DNA of 64,000 nt from Bartonella sp. B1099 (GTDB lineage Bacteria > Pseudomonadota > Alphaproteobacteria > Rhizobiales > Rhizobiaceae): contig NZ_CALYLN010000001.1 of NCBI RefSeq assembly GCF_944801835.1, forward strand, positions 1,024,001 to 1,088,000. The letters are read 5' to 3'. How positions within the stretch are numbered: position 1 is the first letter of the stretch; each line of letters starts with the position of its first letter. The notes below the pieces were generated by a model. That model was not told where the DNA came from and searched no databases. It saw only the letters and a list, made by a program, of their open reading frames with translations. Positions 20,684-29,600 of this stretch are shown piece by piece. The position numbers and the translations under genes were made by a program.

Positions 20684-20944
20684 CAAGGTTTCCCGCCGTT
20701 TGATAAAAGATTCCAAAATTTCTCCAATACTCGATAAGTCATTGATATCGAGTTCACTGATAGCGTCATGTGGCCATTCAGAAAGGCGTGCAATCATAGC
20801 GATTGTTTGCTCTACACCTTCTTTTTTATCAATAGCTTGCAAATCTTTTGTTTTGGGGCGGCGTAAAGTAATTTCGGTGTGTTCTTTTCCTTCAAAGGTA
20901 ATAGGGATAAGCAATTGATGGGTAACACTTTGTTGTATAGTCAT
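20660..20944 (-). CDS. Tail assembly chaperone gpE-like
   Basis: 94 residues, with ITFEGKEHTEITLRRPKTKD and IGEILESFIKRRETLTGKPP. The family (P2 gpE type) precedes the tape-measure gene and is thought to chaperone it. The last codons GGG AAA CCG CCG overlap the start of the E' frame. The heptamer here is not a canonical slippery site, so the exact shift point is unclear. Confidence 0.75.
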   Translation of the reverse strand: MTIQQSVTHQLLIPITFEGKEHTEITLRRPKTKDLQAIDKKEGVEQTIAMIARLSEWPHDAISELDINDLSSIGEILESFIKRRETLTGKPPLN

Positions 20945-20945
20945 T

Positions 20946-21452
20946 TTATAATCCTATGTTTTCTCTGTGGCCTGCGAGTTGATTGACGCCATTGAATTTT
21001 CTAACTAAGTTGGGAACATCTATCTCAACAATTTCAACGTCCTTTTGCACATATTTGAAATATTGCAATGTGAATGTCGCTGTAGAAGTTGCTTTGCCTC
21101 CCGGTTGCCATTCTGCCATTTCAAAGCCTTTGCAAAGTCCTCTCATGGTAATGACAACCCCTTCTGCGGGTGTGCCTTGGGCTTGCATTGAACTGCGCAA
21201 TGAGATGTCAACATCTGTGCGTCCCAACAGCGCCATTAATTCTGGAGAACAATCAGAAATGGTCATGGTAAGGGAGAGAGTTTCAAGACCAAGATCAACC
21301 TCAATGGCACTATCCATGCCGCCGCCGCGATAACTTTCAACGACCAAATTCAAGTTTGGGAGGGTGACGCTTTCACACTTTGCTTGATAGGGAATACCGT
21401 CGACAAAAATGTTAAAATATTTCAAAACTCTTGGTAAAACAGGGATAGTCAT
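20946..21452 (-). CDS. Major tail tube protein (gpFII)
   Basis: 168 residues with MTIPVLPRVLKYFNIFVDGI at the start and LPNLNLVVESYRGGGMDSAI, typical of P2 FII. It builds the inner tube of a contractile tail. It directly follows the sheath gene, with shared bases at the junction. Confidence 0.9.
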   Translation of the reverse strand: MTIPVLPRVLKYFNIFVDGIPYQAKCESVTLPNLNLVVESYRGGGMDSAIEVDLGLETLSLTMTISDCSPELMALLGRTDVDISLRSSMQAQGTPAEGVVITMRGLCKGFEMAEWQPGGKATSTATFTLQYFKYVQKDVEIVEIDVPNLVRKFNGVNQLAGHRENIGL

Positions 21453-22681
21453 TAAAAGATCTCCTCTAGGTAATCATTGATGATTTGTGAACGGAAGGTG
21501 ATGTGTTCTGCAGGTGTTGTGGGCGTGAATTCCACATTGAAATAGACTCTGCCATCTTCAATAGCACTTGCTGTGTTAAGCTCTAGATCTGGTGTACAGC
21601 GTCCGCCAAGAATGGCGCCTTGTGCTTTTAAATCACGCAAATAAGCATTGACGCTTTCACTCACATCATTCAGATAGGTCTTTTTGATATTGCGGTCGAC
21701 CGCCCATAGATGTCCGCGTAAAATGGCATCATTGATCATATCTGCGGTGCGTACTACCGATAAAAAGGCAAATTTTGTATCGCTTGAAAGGGTGCGATTG
21801 CCCCAGAGGCGATAACCGTTTTCACGGATGATGGTGGTGATGTTTTGTTCGTTAAGAAGGTTAGCGCGGCTTGCACGATCACCAATAGAAAAATCAATGG
21901 GGCGCGCAGTTCCTACAATCCCATTGATCACTTTATTGGAAGGGGAATGCCAAAAACCATTAGCAAAATCATTTTTAGCAATGACCCCAGCAACCGCTGC
22001 ACTTGCTGGCTCTTCTAAGATTTTTCCATTACGATTGACCTTTATAAATGGATCAATGAGAAGGGCGCGTTTTGAATCAAAATCCTTTGCTGCGCTAAGG
22101 GCTGCTTCATCTGTTGTGTTTGGGGCATCAATCACCACAATAGCGCGCAAACGCTCGGCAATGCCAATCAGTTCTGCTGCAACGGGGTTAGAGGTTGTAC
22201 TGCTCTCAGTTTTGGCGCTATCACTCGTTCCATCAGTGGTTACACTGGAAGGGCGTTGATGGGTAAAGCCTGGAGCAATCAGAATACGTGGTGTTTGTCC
22301 CACAACAGATTGTGCTCCAATGAAAGCATGAACACCTTCATAGGCGCCATGTTCGTTCACACCACCTAGAATATTGGTGAGTGTTGCTTCTTCATTGTCT
22401 CCTTCTTTCACACGGATAACGACGACAATGGCTCCCACTTGCTTGAAAATAAGATCAAGGGCATTGGGTAAAGTACCGCGTCGTTTGCCTGTTTTGTCCA
22501 GTTTTGCCGCTTGTGAAAGAGAGCCTGCGACCAAAACCGGTGTGTTAAGAGGAAAGGCTTGTTCATCTGCATCGGGTGCTGTGCCGATAATTCCGATAAC
22601 GCCAGACTGAACTGCACGAAGGGGGCGTGTGCCGTCATCAACCTCGATGACTTCAACACCGTGTAGAAAACCTGTTGCCAT
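21452..22681 (-). CDS. Tail sheath protein (gpFI)
   Basis: 409 residues: GVEVIEVDDGTRPLRAVQSG at the N-terminus, IGIIGTAPDADEQ, and a C-terminus with FRSQIINDYLEEIF. These are hallmarks of P2-type contractile sheath subunits, so the phage is a myovirus. It is the first tail gene after the cargo island at 22.8-25.2 kb. Confidence 0.9.
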   Translation of the reverse strand: MATGFLHGVEVIEVDDGTRPLRAVQSGVIGIIGTAPDADEQAFPLNTPVLVAGSLSQAAKLDKTGKRRGTLPNALDLIFKQVGAIVVVIRVKEGDNEEATLTNILGGVNEHGAYEGVHAFIGAQSVVGQTPRILIAPGFTHQRPSSVTTDGTSDSAKTESSTTSNPVAAELIGIAERLRAIVVIDAPNTTDEAALSAAKDFDSKRALLIDPFIKVNRNGKILEEPASAAVAGVIAKNDFANGFWHSPSNKVINGIVGTARPIDFSIGDRASRANLLNEQNITTIIRENGYRLWGNRTLSSDTKFAFLSVVRTADMINDAILRGHLWAVDRNIKKTYLNDVSESVNAYLRDLKAQGAILGGRCTPDLELNTASAIEDGRVYFNVEFTPTTPAEHITFRSQIINDYLEEIF

Positions 22682-22792
22682 TTTATGCTCCTTTAAAATA
22701 GTGGTGAATTAAAATGAATATAAAAAAATGAGAGGTGCAAGCCGCTCTTGAGAACGACTTGACAAAATATTTAAAACCGTTAGATTCATACA

Positions 22793-22904
22793 AAGGTGCC
22801 TCAAAAACACCTTAAAATACCAAGCGGATGAACTACCGACATAGTTTATTTTCCGCACATTAAAGGCTTTGACTCATTGTATGTTACATGCATATAATGG
22901 TCTC
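22793..22904 (+). promoter_or_regulatory. Upstream stem-loop element and promoter, copy B
   Basis: A hairpin AAGGTG/CACCTT (22793-22813) is followed by AAGCGGAT and a hairpin AACTA-ccgaca-TAGTT (22831-22846) with TTCCGC after it. A strong promoter comes next: TTGACT (22869-22874), an 18-base spacer, TATAAT (22893-22898). Transcription would start at about 22905, exactly at the outer stem of the leader. Copies A, C and D share the layout. Confidence 0.65.
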
Positions 22905-23036
22905 GTCGGGTGTGGTTACGCTATACAATACCCTTTTAGGGGAAGGCATAACGACGGACTTGGTACCGTGTTTTTGAGCACCCGGCATTCTTTTGAGAGT
23001 GTCAATCAAAAACAATCTATTACCAAGGAGTTCATT
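22905..23036 (+). ncRNA. Structured leader RNA, copy B
   Basis: 132 bases from the predicted start to the ATG. The outer stem GTCGGGTG/CACCCGGC (one G-U) encloses a long hairpin GTTACGCT/GGCATAAC with one mismatch, and a small ACGG/CCGT hairpin. A terminal hairpin GGCATTCT-tttg-AGAGTGTC, overlapping the outer stem, precedes AAGGAG and the ATG. It keeps the fold despite many substitutions relative to copies A, C and D. Confidence 0.7.
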
Positions 23037-23756
23037 ATGAACACTCTTATAGAAATTACAGAAAATGTTGCTAACGATGCAACAATTCAAACTATGTCTA
23101 GCATTGAAATTGCGGAGTTATGTAGTAAGAAGCATAAAAATGTTATGCGCGATATTAAGCAAATATTTAGCGAGCTCAAATTTGAGCCGGCTAAATTTTT
23201 AAGTAATTATATTGATGAACAAAGAAAAACACGCCCTTGTTACAACCTTCCAAAGCGTGAATGTTTAATTCTTGTATCCGGTTATAACACTGCCTTACGA
23301 GCGAAAATAATTGACCGTTGGCAAGAATTGGAAAAGCAAGTCGCTGTTCCACAAGTTGATTACTCCAAACCCGAAGCCTTACTTGGTGTCTTGAATCACT
23401 TACAAAGCCAAATCGAGCAGAAAGATCATGTTATCGCAGAACTAACACCAAAAGCAGAGGCTTTGGATGGTTTAAAGCGTTCGGATGGTTTGTTTGGTCT
23501 TATTGAAGCAGCAAAGATGTTAGAGATACGACCAAAGGATTTAAACGATTATTTGCGTAAGCATGATTGGGTCTATCGGCGTGCTCCAGGGGCGCCTTTG
23601 TTACCTTATCAAGATAAAATCAAGAAAGGTTTTATGGATTGCCCTGCGATTACCATTCAAAGACCGGATGGGACAGAAAAGGTCCTCCCTTCAACAAAAA
23701 TCACCTCCAGAGGTTTGGCATGTTTAAGAGAACAAATCCATGGAGGTGTGCAATGA
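23037..23756 (+). CDS. Phage antirepressor: pRha N-terminus, KilAC-type C-terminus
   Basis: 239 residues from the ATG at 23037 (after AAGGAG). The N-terminal Rha domain has QTMSSIEIAELCSKKHKNVM and [20 protein letters not shown]. The C-terminal domain ([37 protein letters not shown]) is the antirepressor ANT/KilAC type and is nearly identical in the copies at 34407 and 45350. Antirepressors inactivate prophage repressors. The gene stops in an ATGA overlap with the next gene, showing translational coupling. Confidence 0.85.
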   Translation: MNTLIEITENVANDATIQTMSSIEIAELCSKKHKNVMRDIKQIFSELKFEPAKFLSNYIDEQRKTRPCYNLPKRECLILVSGYNTALRAKIIDRWQELEKQVAVPQVDYSKPEALLGVLNHLQSQIEQKDHVIAELTPKAEALDGLKRSDGLFGLIEAAKMLEIRPKDLNDYLRKHDWVYRRAPGAPLLPYQDKIKKGFMDCPAITIQRPDGTEKVLPSTKITSRGLACLREQIHGGVQ

Positions 23757-24031
23757 ATACCAGTATAGACTTTTTATGTGATTTGTGGATGGCGTTGTAT
23801 CAGTTTTCTGATCGTGATGATATTGAAGACAAGGCTTTTAATACTCTTATTGAGACTATGGATGCAATAGAAAAAGCTTTAATATTAAAGCTTCAAGATG
23901 AAACCCCAAATGCACTCAAAATTTTGGCAATGATTACAAATTTTGGAACTTTAAGACCACCTCCGATTATAGAGTCTTTGTTAAAATCTTACGAACCCAA
24001 TTTAGACAGCCCCATTAAAAAGGTTGCTTAA
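23753..24031 (+). CDS. Conserved 92-residue protein coupled to antirepressor, copy B
   Basis: It begins [20 protein letters not shown] and ends NLDSPIKKVA. It is mostly acidic and likely alpha-helical, with no membrane segment and no family I recognise. Homologues of identical length follow the antirepressors at 34132 and 45075, each overlapping it by ATGA. The constant pairing suggests it works with or regulates the antirepressor (inference). Confidence 0.7.
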   Translation: MNTSIDFLCDLWMALYQFSDRDDIEDKAFNTLIETMDAIEKALILKLQDETPNALKILAMITNFGTLRPPPIIESLLKSYEPNLDSPIKKVA

Positions 24032-24048
24032 GGTAAAATATAACCTCT

Positions 24049-24072
24049 CTTCCCTGCTTCTAAGTGGGGAAG
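24049..24072 (+). terminator. GC-rich hairpin at the end of antirepressor cassette B
   Basis: CTTCCC-tGCTTctAAGTg-GGGAAG followed by a short T-rich stretch. Related hairpins lie at about 34095, 45038 and 52058, three of the four closing an antirepressor cassette. Confidence 0.6.
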
Positions 24073-24151
24073 AGTTTATTAGATTCCCTCTGAGAACGGC
24101 TTATTCCAATTACAAAAGGGTACTTTTTTCTCCAGTACGTTGTAAAAAATC

Positions 24152-24185
24152 TTTACATAATACATATTATACGTACAATACGTAT
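24152..24185 (+). promoter_or_regulatory. Promoter and operator of Phd-type toxin-antitoxin pair
   Basis: A TTTACA box (24152-24157) and TACAAT (24174-24179) overlap an inverted repeat ATACGTA-caa-TACGTAT (24169-24185), just upstream of the antitoxin gene. This suggests autorepression. Confidence 0.55.
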
Positions 24186-24207
24186 TATCTATTAAAGGGC
24201 TGTACTG

Positions 24208-24459
24208 ATGAAAAAATATAGTTTTACAGATGTAAATCGCGGGGCAGGCGATATTTTAGACGAGGCGATGTCAAAGCCTGTTGCTTTAACGAAACGAGGG
24301 CGTGAAAAAATCATTATGCTTCCTGTTGATTTATATCATGAATTAATAAAAGCGCGCTCTCACGCACAATCTTTTTCTTATGCAGATGCACCTCAAAGTA
24401 TATTAGACGATTTAGATCATGGTTTAGATGACATTTTAAATAGTGATGAACATGTTTAA
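24208..24459 (+). CDS. Phd/YefM-type antitoxin
   Basis: 83 residues. The N-terminal DNA-binding part has FTDVNRGAGDILDEAMSKPV and ALTKRGREKIIMLP, the pattern of Phd/YefM antitoxins, followed by an acidic toxin-binding tail. It overlaps the toxin start by 8 bases. Confidence 0.75.
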   Translation: MKKYSFTDVNRGAGDILDEAMSKPVALTKRGREKIIMLPVDLYHELIKARSHAQSFSYADAPQSILDDLDHGLDDILNSDEHV

Positions 24460-24838
24460 AGCGGGGGATGTTGTTCGATATTATTATTTATGGCACGAAC
24501 AAGCGCAAAACGGTGAACATTCGGGGCGTAAAGCGCGTCCTTCGTGCGTTATGGTCAAAACTGAAAAGCATCTTTTTTTGTTTCCTATCACTTCTCAAGA
24601 ACCTCATGATTTGCAGTATAGCGTAAAGGTACCTGAGATAGAATGTCAGCGTGCGGGTTTGCAAAAGCAATCTTGGGTACGTGTTGATGAATTTAATGTT
24701 GTTCCTTGCGAATCTTTGTTTGACTTTGAAGATTTGAAGCCACAAGGGCGTTTTAGCCTTGCTTTCATGCGTAAAATTGCAGTTAAAATTAAAGAAGTTA
24801 AAGCAATAAAATCACTTAGGAAAGTTTCTAGAGATTAA
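24452..24838 (+). CDS. PemK/MazF-like toxin (probable)
   Basis: 128 residues from the ATG at 24452. FKAGDVVRYYYLWHEQ, then RKARPSCVMV, LFPITSQEP and KQSWVRVDEFNVV resemble the MazF/PemK endoribonuclease fold (GDVV...RP..V...LPIT). It is fairly divergent. The antitoxin gene directly upstream supports the call. Confidence 0.65.
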   Translation: MFKAGDVVRYYYLWHEQAQNGEHSGRKARPSCVMVKTEKHLFLFPITSQEPHDLQYSVKVPEIECQRAGLQKQSWVRVDEFNVVPCESLFDFEDLKPQGRFSLAFMRKIAVKIKEVKAIKSLRKVSRD

Positions 24839-24847
24839 GTCACAAAG

Positions 24848-25156
24848 TCAAACAGCGTGGAGTATCGGAACTTTGCTAACATCTGTTTCACGCTCTGCAT
24901 GCCAAGCATCATAATTGGCTTGCATACGTAACCATATGCCTGCTCCATTCCCAAACATCTTTCCAAGACAAGCCGAAAGAGAAGGGGAGATAGGCTTTTT
25001 TGCCTTTAGAATATCGCAAAGATGTTGGTGTGATATACCGAGCATTTGTGCGATTTCTGAATTTGTTTTTCCAGTTTCTGGAATAATATCTGCTAAAAGC
25101 TCTCCTGGATGAGTAGGGCAGCGGTTTTTATCTCTTTGTGCAGGAATGCCATTCAT
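24848..25156 (-). CDS. HigA-like HTH antitoxin without an evident toxin
   Basis: 102 residues: CPTHPGELLADIIPETGKTN, then IAQMLGISHQHLCDILKAKK and a C-terminal NDAxxWLRMQ-like segment (GAGIWLRMQANYDAW), typical of HigA/VapI antidotes. A HigB gene should precede it. The upstream 120 bases hold only a short open frame (KMAIEFKLRIRFMKKGYNYE) that I cannot match to HigB, so this looks orphaned. Confidence 0.75.
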   Translation of the reverse strand: MNGIPAQRDKNRCPTHPGELLADIIPETGKTNSEIAQMLGISHQHLCDILKAKKPISPSLSACLGKMFGNGAGIWLRMQANYDAWHAERETDVSKVPILHAV

Positions 25157-25278
25157 AATTGTATCCTTTCTTCATAAAGCGAATACGAAGTTTAAATTCT
25201 ATTGCCATTTTTCTCTCCAAATCAATGAAGAGACAATAACAAGTATCACCATGCTCCATAAGACTGACAGTGTCAGTC

Positions 25279-25300
25279 AAAAAAAGCCCTTTAAAAGAGC
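25279..25300 (-). terminator. Rho-independent terminator after the tail fibre gene
   Basis: On the minus strand GCTCTTTTAAAGGGC (arms GCTCTTT/AAAGGGC with G-U) is followed by seven T. It lies about 30 bases past the tail-fibre stop and should end the late tail operon before the cargo island. Confidence 0.65.
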
Positions 25301-25330
25301 GATAAAAGAGCTTTGAAAATATATAAGTTC

Positions 25331-26656
25331 TTATACAAAAACCTTTAATTTAACTGCGCCATCTCCACCCCGTCCAGCGCCACTTGCTGTTCCATCCTCG
25401 CCATCTCGATACCCGCCGCCACCGCCACCGCCATTGCCTAATTCAGCACCATTTCCTCCATTGCCACCATACTGGCTTTTTCCACCATTACCTCCATTAT
25501 TAGGTACATGACCACTACCTCCACTACCACCCCCACCTGCACCACCATAGCTACTATCCCCCCCATTACCACCACGACCATTATTGGTACCACCGCCACC
25601 GCCTCCTCCTCCTTGCCATGCATGGCTTTTTCCTGAAAAACCACTCTCGTTGTTGGAAATATAGCCACTACCACCTGAAACGCCACCGCCACTATTCCCA
25701 CCAATATAACCGTTATTCCCCTTACCACCTCGTGCTGTAAGAATAGAACCAACTAGCGTATTACCACCATTAACACCATTTCCATATCCGCCTTTTCCAA
25801 TAGTCACTACATCATTATTTTGTAATTGGCGTTTTTGAATCTTTAAAGAAATACATTCACCACCACCTCCTCCTCCACGTTGGCCTCCGCTACCTCCTCC
25901 TCCCCAAGCCATGATTTCAATATCAGTGTCATCTGTCACCCCATCAGGCCAAGGAATATTACCACTCTGCAACATGGTGATTTCAATGTATTCTTCTTTA
26001 CGCTTTTTGATTAAAGCATCTAAAAGAGCATCCACTTGCGCCTTGGTATAAACAAGATCACCATCGACTCTCAAAGGTCCTTTAAGCGAGCTTCCGCTTG
26101 TACTTAAGTTAGTGACCACTTTATTGTTATGGGTAATATTCAATGTTGAATTGCCCAACAGTTCCAAATCGCCACTCATGGTGACTTTGTTGGTAAATTT
26201 ATTATAACTTTGCCATTCATTGGCTTGTTTTAAGCGCCCATAGCTGGTCAGATCTTCGTTAATCTTGGCTCTAAAGTCATCCAATCCCACAATATCTTCG
26301 GTTTTGTGTTGATGTGACCCTAACAGAGATATCGCACTACCAAAGGTAAAATTATTGTTGCCTGATTTATAAAGCACATAGTTGTTTGCGGCATCTTTTG
26401 CCCCTTCGATATCGCCTAAATCGGCAAAAGTGAAGGTTTTATTCGCTGCCATTTTGCCATTAAGAGCAGTTTCTAGACCCGTCACATCGCTTATGGTATG
26501 TGTATGCTTTGAAGGGGCTTTTTCGTCTGTTTTTTCCACAATAGCTATAAGGGCTTGATCAAGTTTGCCTAAATTTTCACGTAAAATGGGGAATTCAGAA
26601 CTGATAAAGCGTCCTTCTTTGGGTAATTCCATGTCGAGTTTTTTAGTTTTTGTCAT
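25331..26656 (-). CDS. Tail fibre protein with glycine-rich C-terminal domain
   Basis: 441 residues. The N-terminal half has phage-fibre features (HTHTISDVTGLETALNGK, HQHKTEDIVGLDDFRAKI). From about residue 250 the sequence turns glycine-rich, with repeated GG and SGG and aromatic or Asn residues, after IEIMAWGGGG. This resembles the Gly-rich domains of phage adhesins that recognise the host surface. It is the last gene of the tail operon. Confidence 0.8.
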   Translation of the reverse strand: MTKTKKLDMELPKEGRFISSEFPILRENLGKLDQALIAIVEKTDEKAPSKHTHTISDVTGLETALNGKMAANKTFTFADLGDIEGAKDAANNYVLYKSGNNNFTFGSAISLLGSHQHKTEDIVGLDDFRAKINEDLTSYGRLKQANEWQSYNKFTNKVTMSGDLELLGNSTLNITHNNKVVTNLSTSGSSLKGPLRVDGDLVYTKAQVDALLDALIKKRKEEYIEITMLQSGNIPWPDGVTDDTDIEIMAWGGGGSGGQRGGGGGGECISLKIQKRQLQNNDVVTIGKGGYGNGVNGGNTLVGSILTARGGKGNNGYIGGNSGGGVSGGSGYISNNESGFSGKSHAWQGGGGGGGGTNNGRGGNGGDSSYGGAGGGGSGGSGHVPNNGGNGGKSQYGGNGGNGAELGNGGGGGGGYRDGEDGTASGAGRGGDGAVKLKVFV

Positions 26657-26670
26657 CTCTCATTCTCCCA

Positions 26671-29600
26671 TTATATGATACCGGCGCCAAAATCACACAC
26701 CATGGACCGTGCCGCAGGTCCACCGGTAAGGGTAAGTTTAAGGCGCGCTTGTTTGGCAGTTTTGTCGCTGCTAACAAATTTACGCTCTGTCCAAAGAGGC
26801 TCCGATAACTGTTCTGTCTCGTCGAGTTTCAAAGGCGTAAAAGCACCATCATCCAGTTGCATCTCGAGGGTGAATGAAGAACCACCCGGCAAGAAGGTTT
26901 TGATATAGCTGGTCAATCTTGCCTTTTCCCCAAAGGCAAAAGCCCGTGTGACATAGGTTGCTTGCCTGTGAATCTTTCCTGCAATCAATTGCACAGGGGC
27001 AAATAAGACGGGCGAGAGCTTCTCTGTGCCTTTAAGAATGGCGCGAAGCTTGACTTTTTCACTGATATATTCGGTCAGACTAAGCAATTGAAAGGGCAGC
27101 AGTTGATAAACTGTACCGTTGTTTCTTTCAATTTCAAAGATGACAGAACAATCGCTTGAAGGCAATTCAATGGCTGCACGGATTTGCAAATCAGAGCAAT
27201 CCACAAGATCAAAGCTGCCTAAATCCACCGTTTTTTCTGTTTGCCTATAGCGGGCGGCCAACACCCGAAAGGCTAATGCCTCATCTTGGTGCGCTGTCCA
27301 GCTCTGCGCATTAACAGAGGAAAAGCGCGGTCCCGTCACATAAGGGTGGCTTGAAACATATCTTTGGTGCTCTTTATCAAAATCCCCAAGTTTGGCAAGT
27401 GAAACAGAATGATCCCCATCATCAGTTTTAAGCACAAAGGCGGTCAGACGATCATCGGGCACTAACAAAGGAACAGCGTAGCGTGCGCTCGCCCAGCCGG
27501 TTTTAGCGCCCTTCATGGAATAGGAGGTTTGGGCTTGAATATCGGCGGTAGGATAGCCGTTTTCGGTGGTCACCAAATCAATGACGAGATCATGGGCTTG
27601 ATTGCCAATTTTACAAAGATGGAAATCAATCCCAGTGATTTGCCGTGTTTCATCGGGGGTAAAGACTTGCGCTTGCGGGTCAAATTTTGTCCAGATTTTT
27701 ACCGTGGTGGTACGTCGCATCACTTTTACATCAATCACCCCTTGACCGGTAAAAAGCCCCGTTGCTGTTGTTCCACCTTTCCCTTGTGCCACAACATTTT
27801 TTGTCCCAGCGGGAATGTTTGGAGGAATCTTGAAACTCCCTTCAAGGGTGCCTTTGCTATCGGCACTAAGGCGGCTTGTTGGCAAGACATTCACACCATC
27901 AAAGGTAAGACTGTCCAAGATTTCGCCACTGCCAAAGCCTTCAATCTTAAAGTTCAACTTAATTTGTCTTAAAAAGTCGATTTGCTCCCTCGTTGTATTC
28001 ACCAAATCATCACTGATTTCTGTCTTAACGATGCTTCTCCCACGGTTCCAGCCCATATTGAGTTGATTGGTCACACCAGAGAGCCAATCGGTGCGTTGTT
28101 CATGCCAAAAGTCTGTCGCGGGGGTAAGGGTGACGGTTCCAGGGAGAGGCGCAAAATTTTGATAAGGATTGATCTTTTCACAAGCGGTTGTCAATTCTTG
28201 CGCAATGATCACTTCATTGGTCCAGTCAAGGGTGACAGGGGTGTTCAAGGGGGCAGTATAAAAAGTTGGGTCAATGGCAAGCTGTAAAATACCGTTTCCC
28301 ACAGCCCCTGTTTGTTCAAAACCTTCGTCTCTATAACTGTCATCGAGAAAAGGGTCTGCAAACATGCCTTTTTTGGCAACAGGCTCTTTGGAATCCACAT
28401 TGCTTTTAATGCGCTCTAATTGCATGAGGCGGTCAAGGGAGAGCACCCGTTGAAAATAACGCCACATCTCATCATAGGGGGCAACACGTGTGCCATCATT
28501 TTTCACACGCGGTACATCAATCCAGTTATTGGTAATGGTGGCAAGGGAGAGCACATCTTCAGGAACGCTTGGCGCCATAGGTTGGTCTGTCGAAACACCT
28601 TTGATATAGACAACATCACCTCCTGTATTCAGTCCAATACGGTCAATGCGGGGGAGTTTATAAGAGTAATTCACAATAATATCACCTCCCTCAGCACCTC
28701 CTGAGACAGTGATTTCTTGTGCTGTGACTTTATCAGCCTTCACATTTGCACGGTATCGATAGGTTACTTTATAGCTACTGCCAGGGAGAGGTTCGTCGCC
28801 AACGGGAGCCCAATCAATGGTGTCTCCGGTTTTTTTAAAATCCTTGCCTTCTTTAAATTCTTTGTTCCCTTGCACAATTTTAAGAAAAGCAGTGATACTT
28901 TTATCGGGAACGCCGTCACGCCCAGATGTAATAGCCCCGCGGGTCACATAAACGGTTTTTTCTTTCGTCAATAAAATGGAATGAACAGCCGCAATGGGGG
29001 TGTAATAAGTTTTAAAAGTAAAGCTTGTTTTGCCTTTTGGGGGCGCGAAAATATGGGTTTCACTAGGAACCACGCTTGTCGAAAAGTCCTCTTGTTCTTC
29101 ATGGCGCAAAGCGGCTAAGCGCTTGCGTTTAAAGCCATTGATATTGGCTTCTCCCTCTTGGATACTGAACACTTGCTTTTGTGCCTCTTGTCCCAAAGCT
29201 GTGACACGGCAACCATTCACGATATAATGTCCATGGGCGCGGTCATACGTCGCAATAGCTTGCATGGCTGGTTCAAGTAGTGAGGGTGATTTTTGATCAA
29301 TGAGAACACCATCTTGCAAAATATAAACCGGAAAAAATGTGCCTTGCTGCCCATCATCTTTGAGAGCCCAAACAAGTTTTGCCACCTCACGGGCGGCACC
29401 TCCCTCTCCTTCTGCTAAAGACCCTGGAACTTGTCCTAAGAGCTGTGGATCATCTTCATATGTCATCCAGCTTTTTTGAAGCTTCACACCGATTTCCATC
29501 CGTCCAACCATGGAAACATTCTCTAAGACGGCATTTGAGACAGGAAAAATATCGCCGGCGATATAAATCTTGCCCTCTGTTAAAGTGACGGTTTGCTTAT

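Noticed and set aside
25157..25278. HigB toxin gene upstream of the HigA at 24848
   Set aside because: The short open frame there lacks the HigB core motifs and is too short; at most it is a remnant.
25438..25752. Val/Gly/Met-rich ORF inside the tail-fibre gene
   Set aside because: It is a shifted reading of the Gly-rich codons of the fibre.
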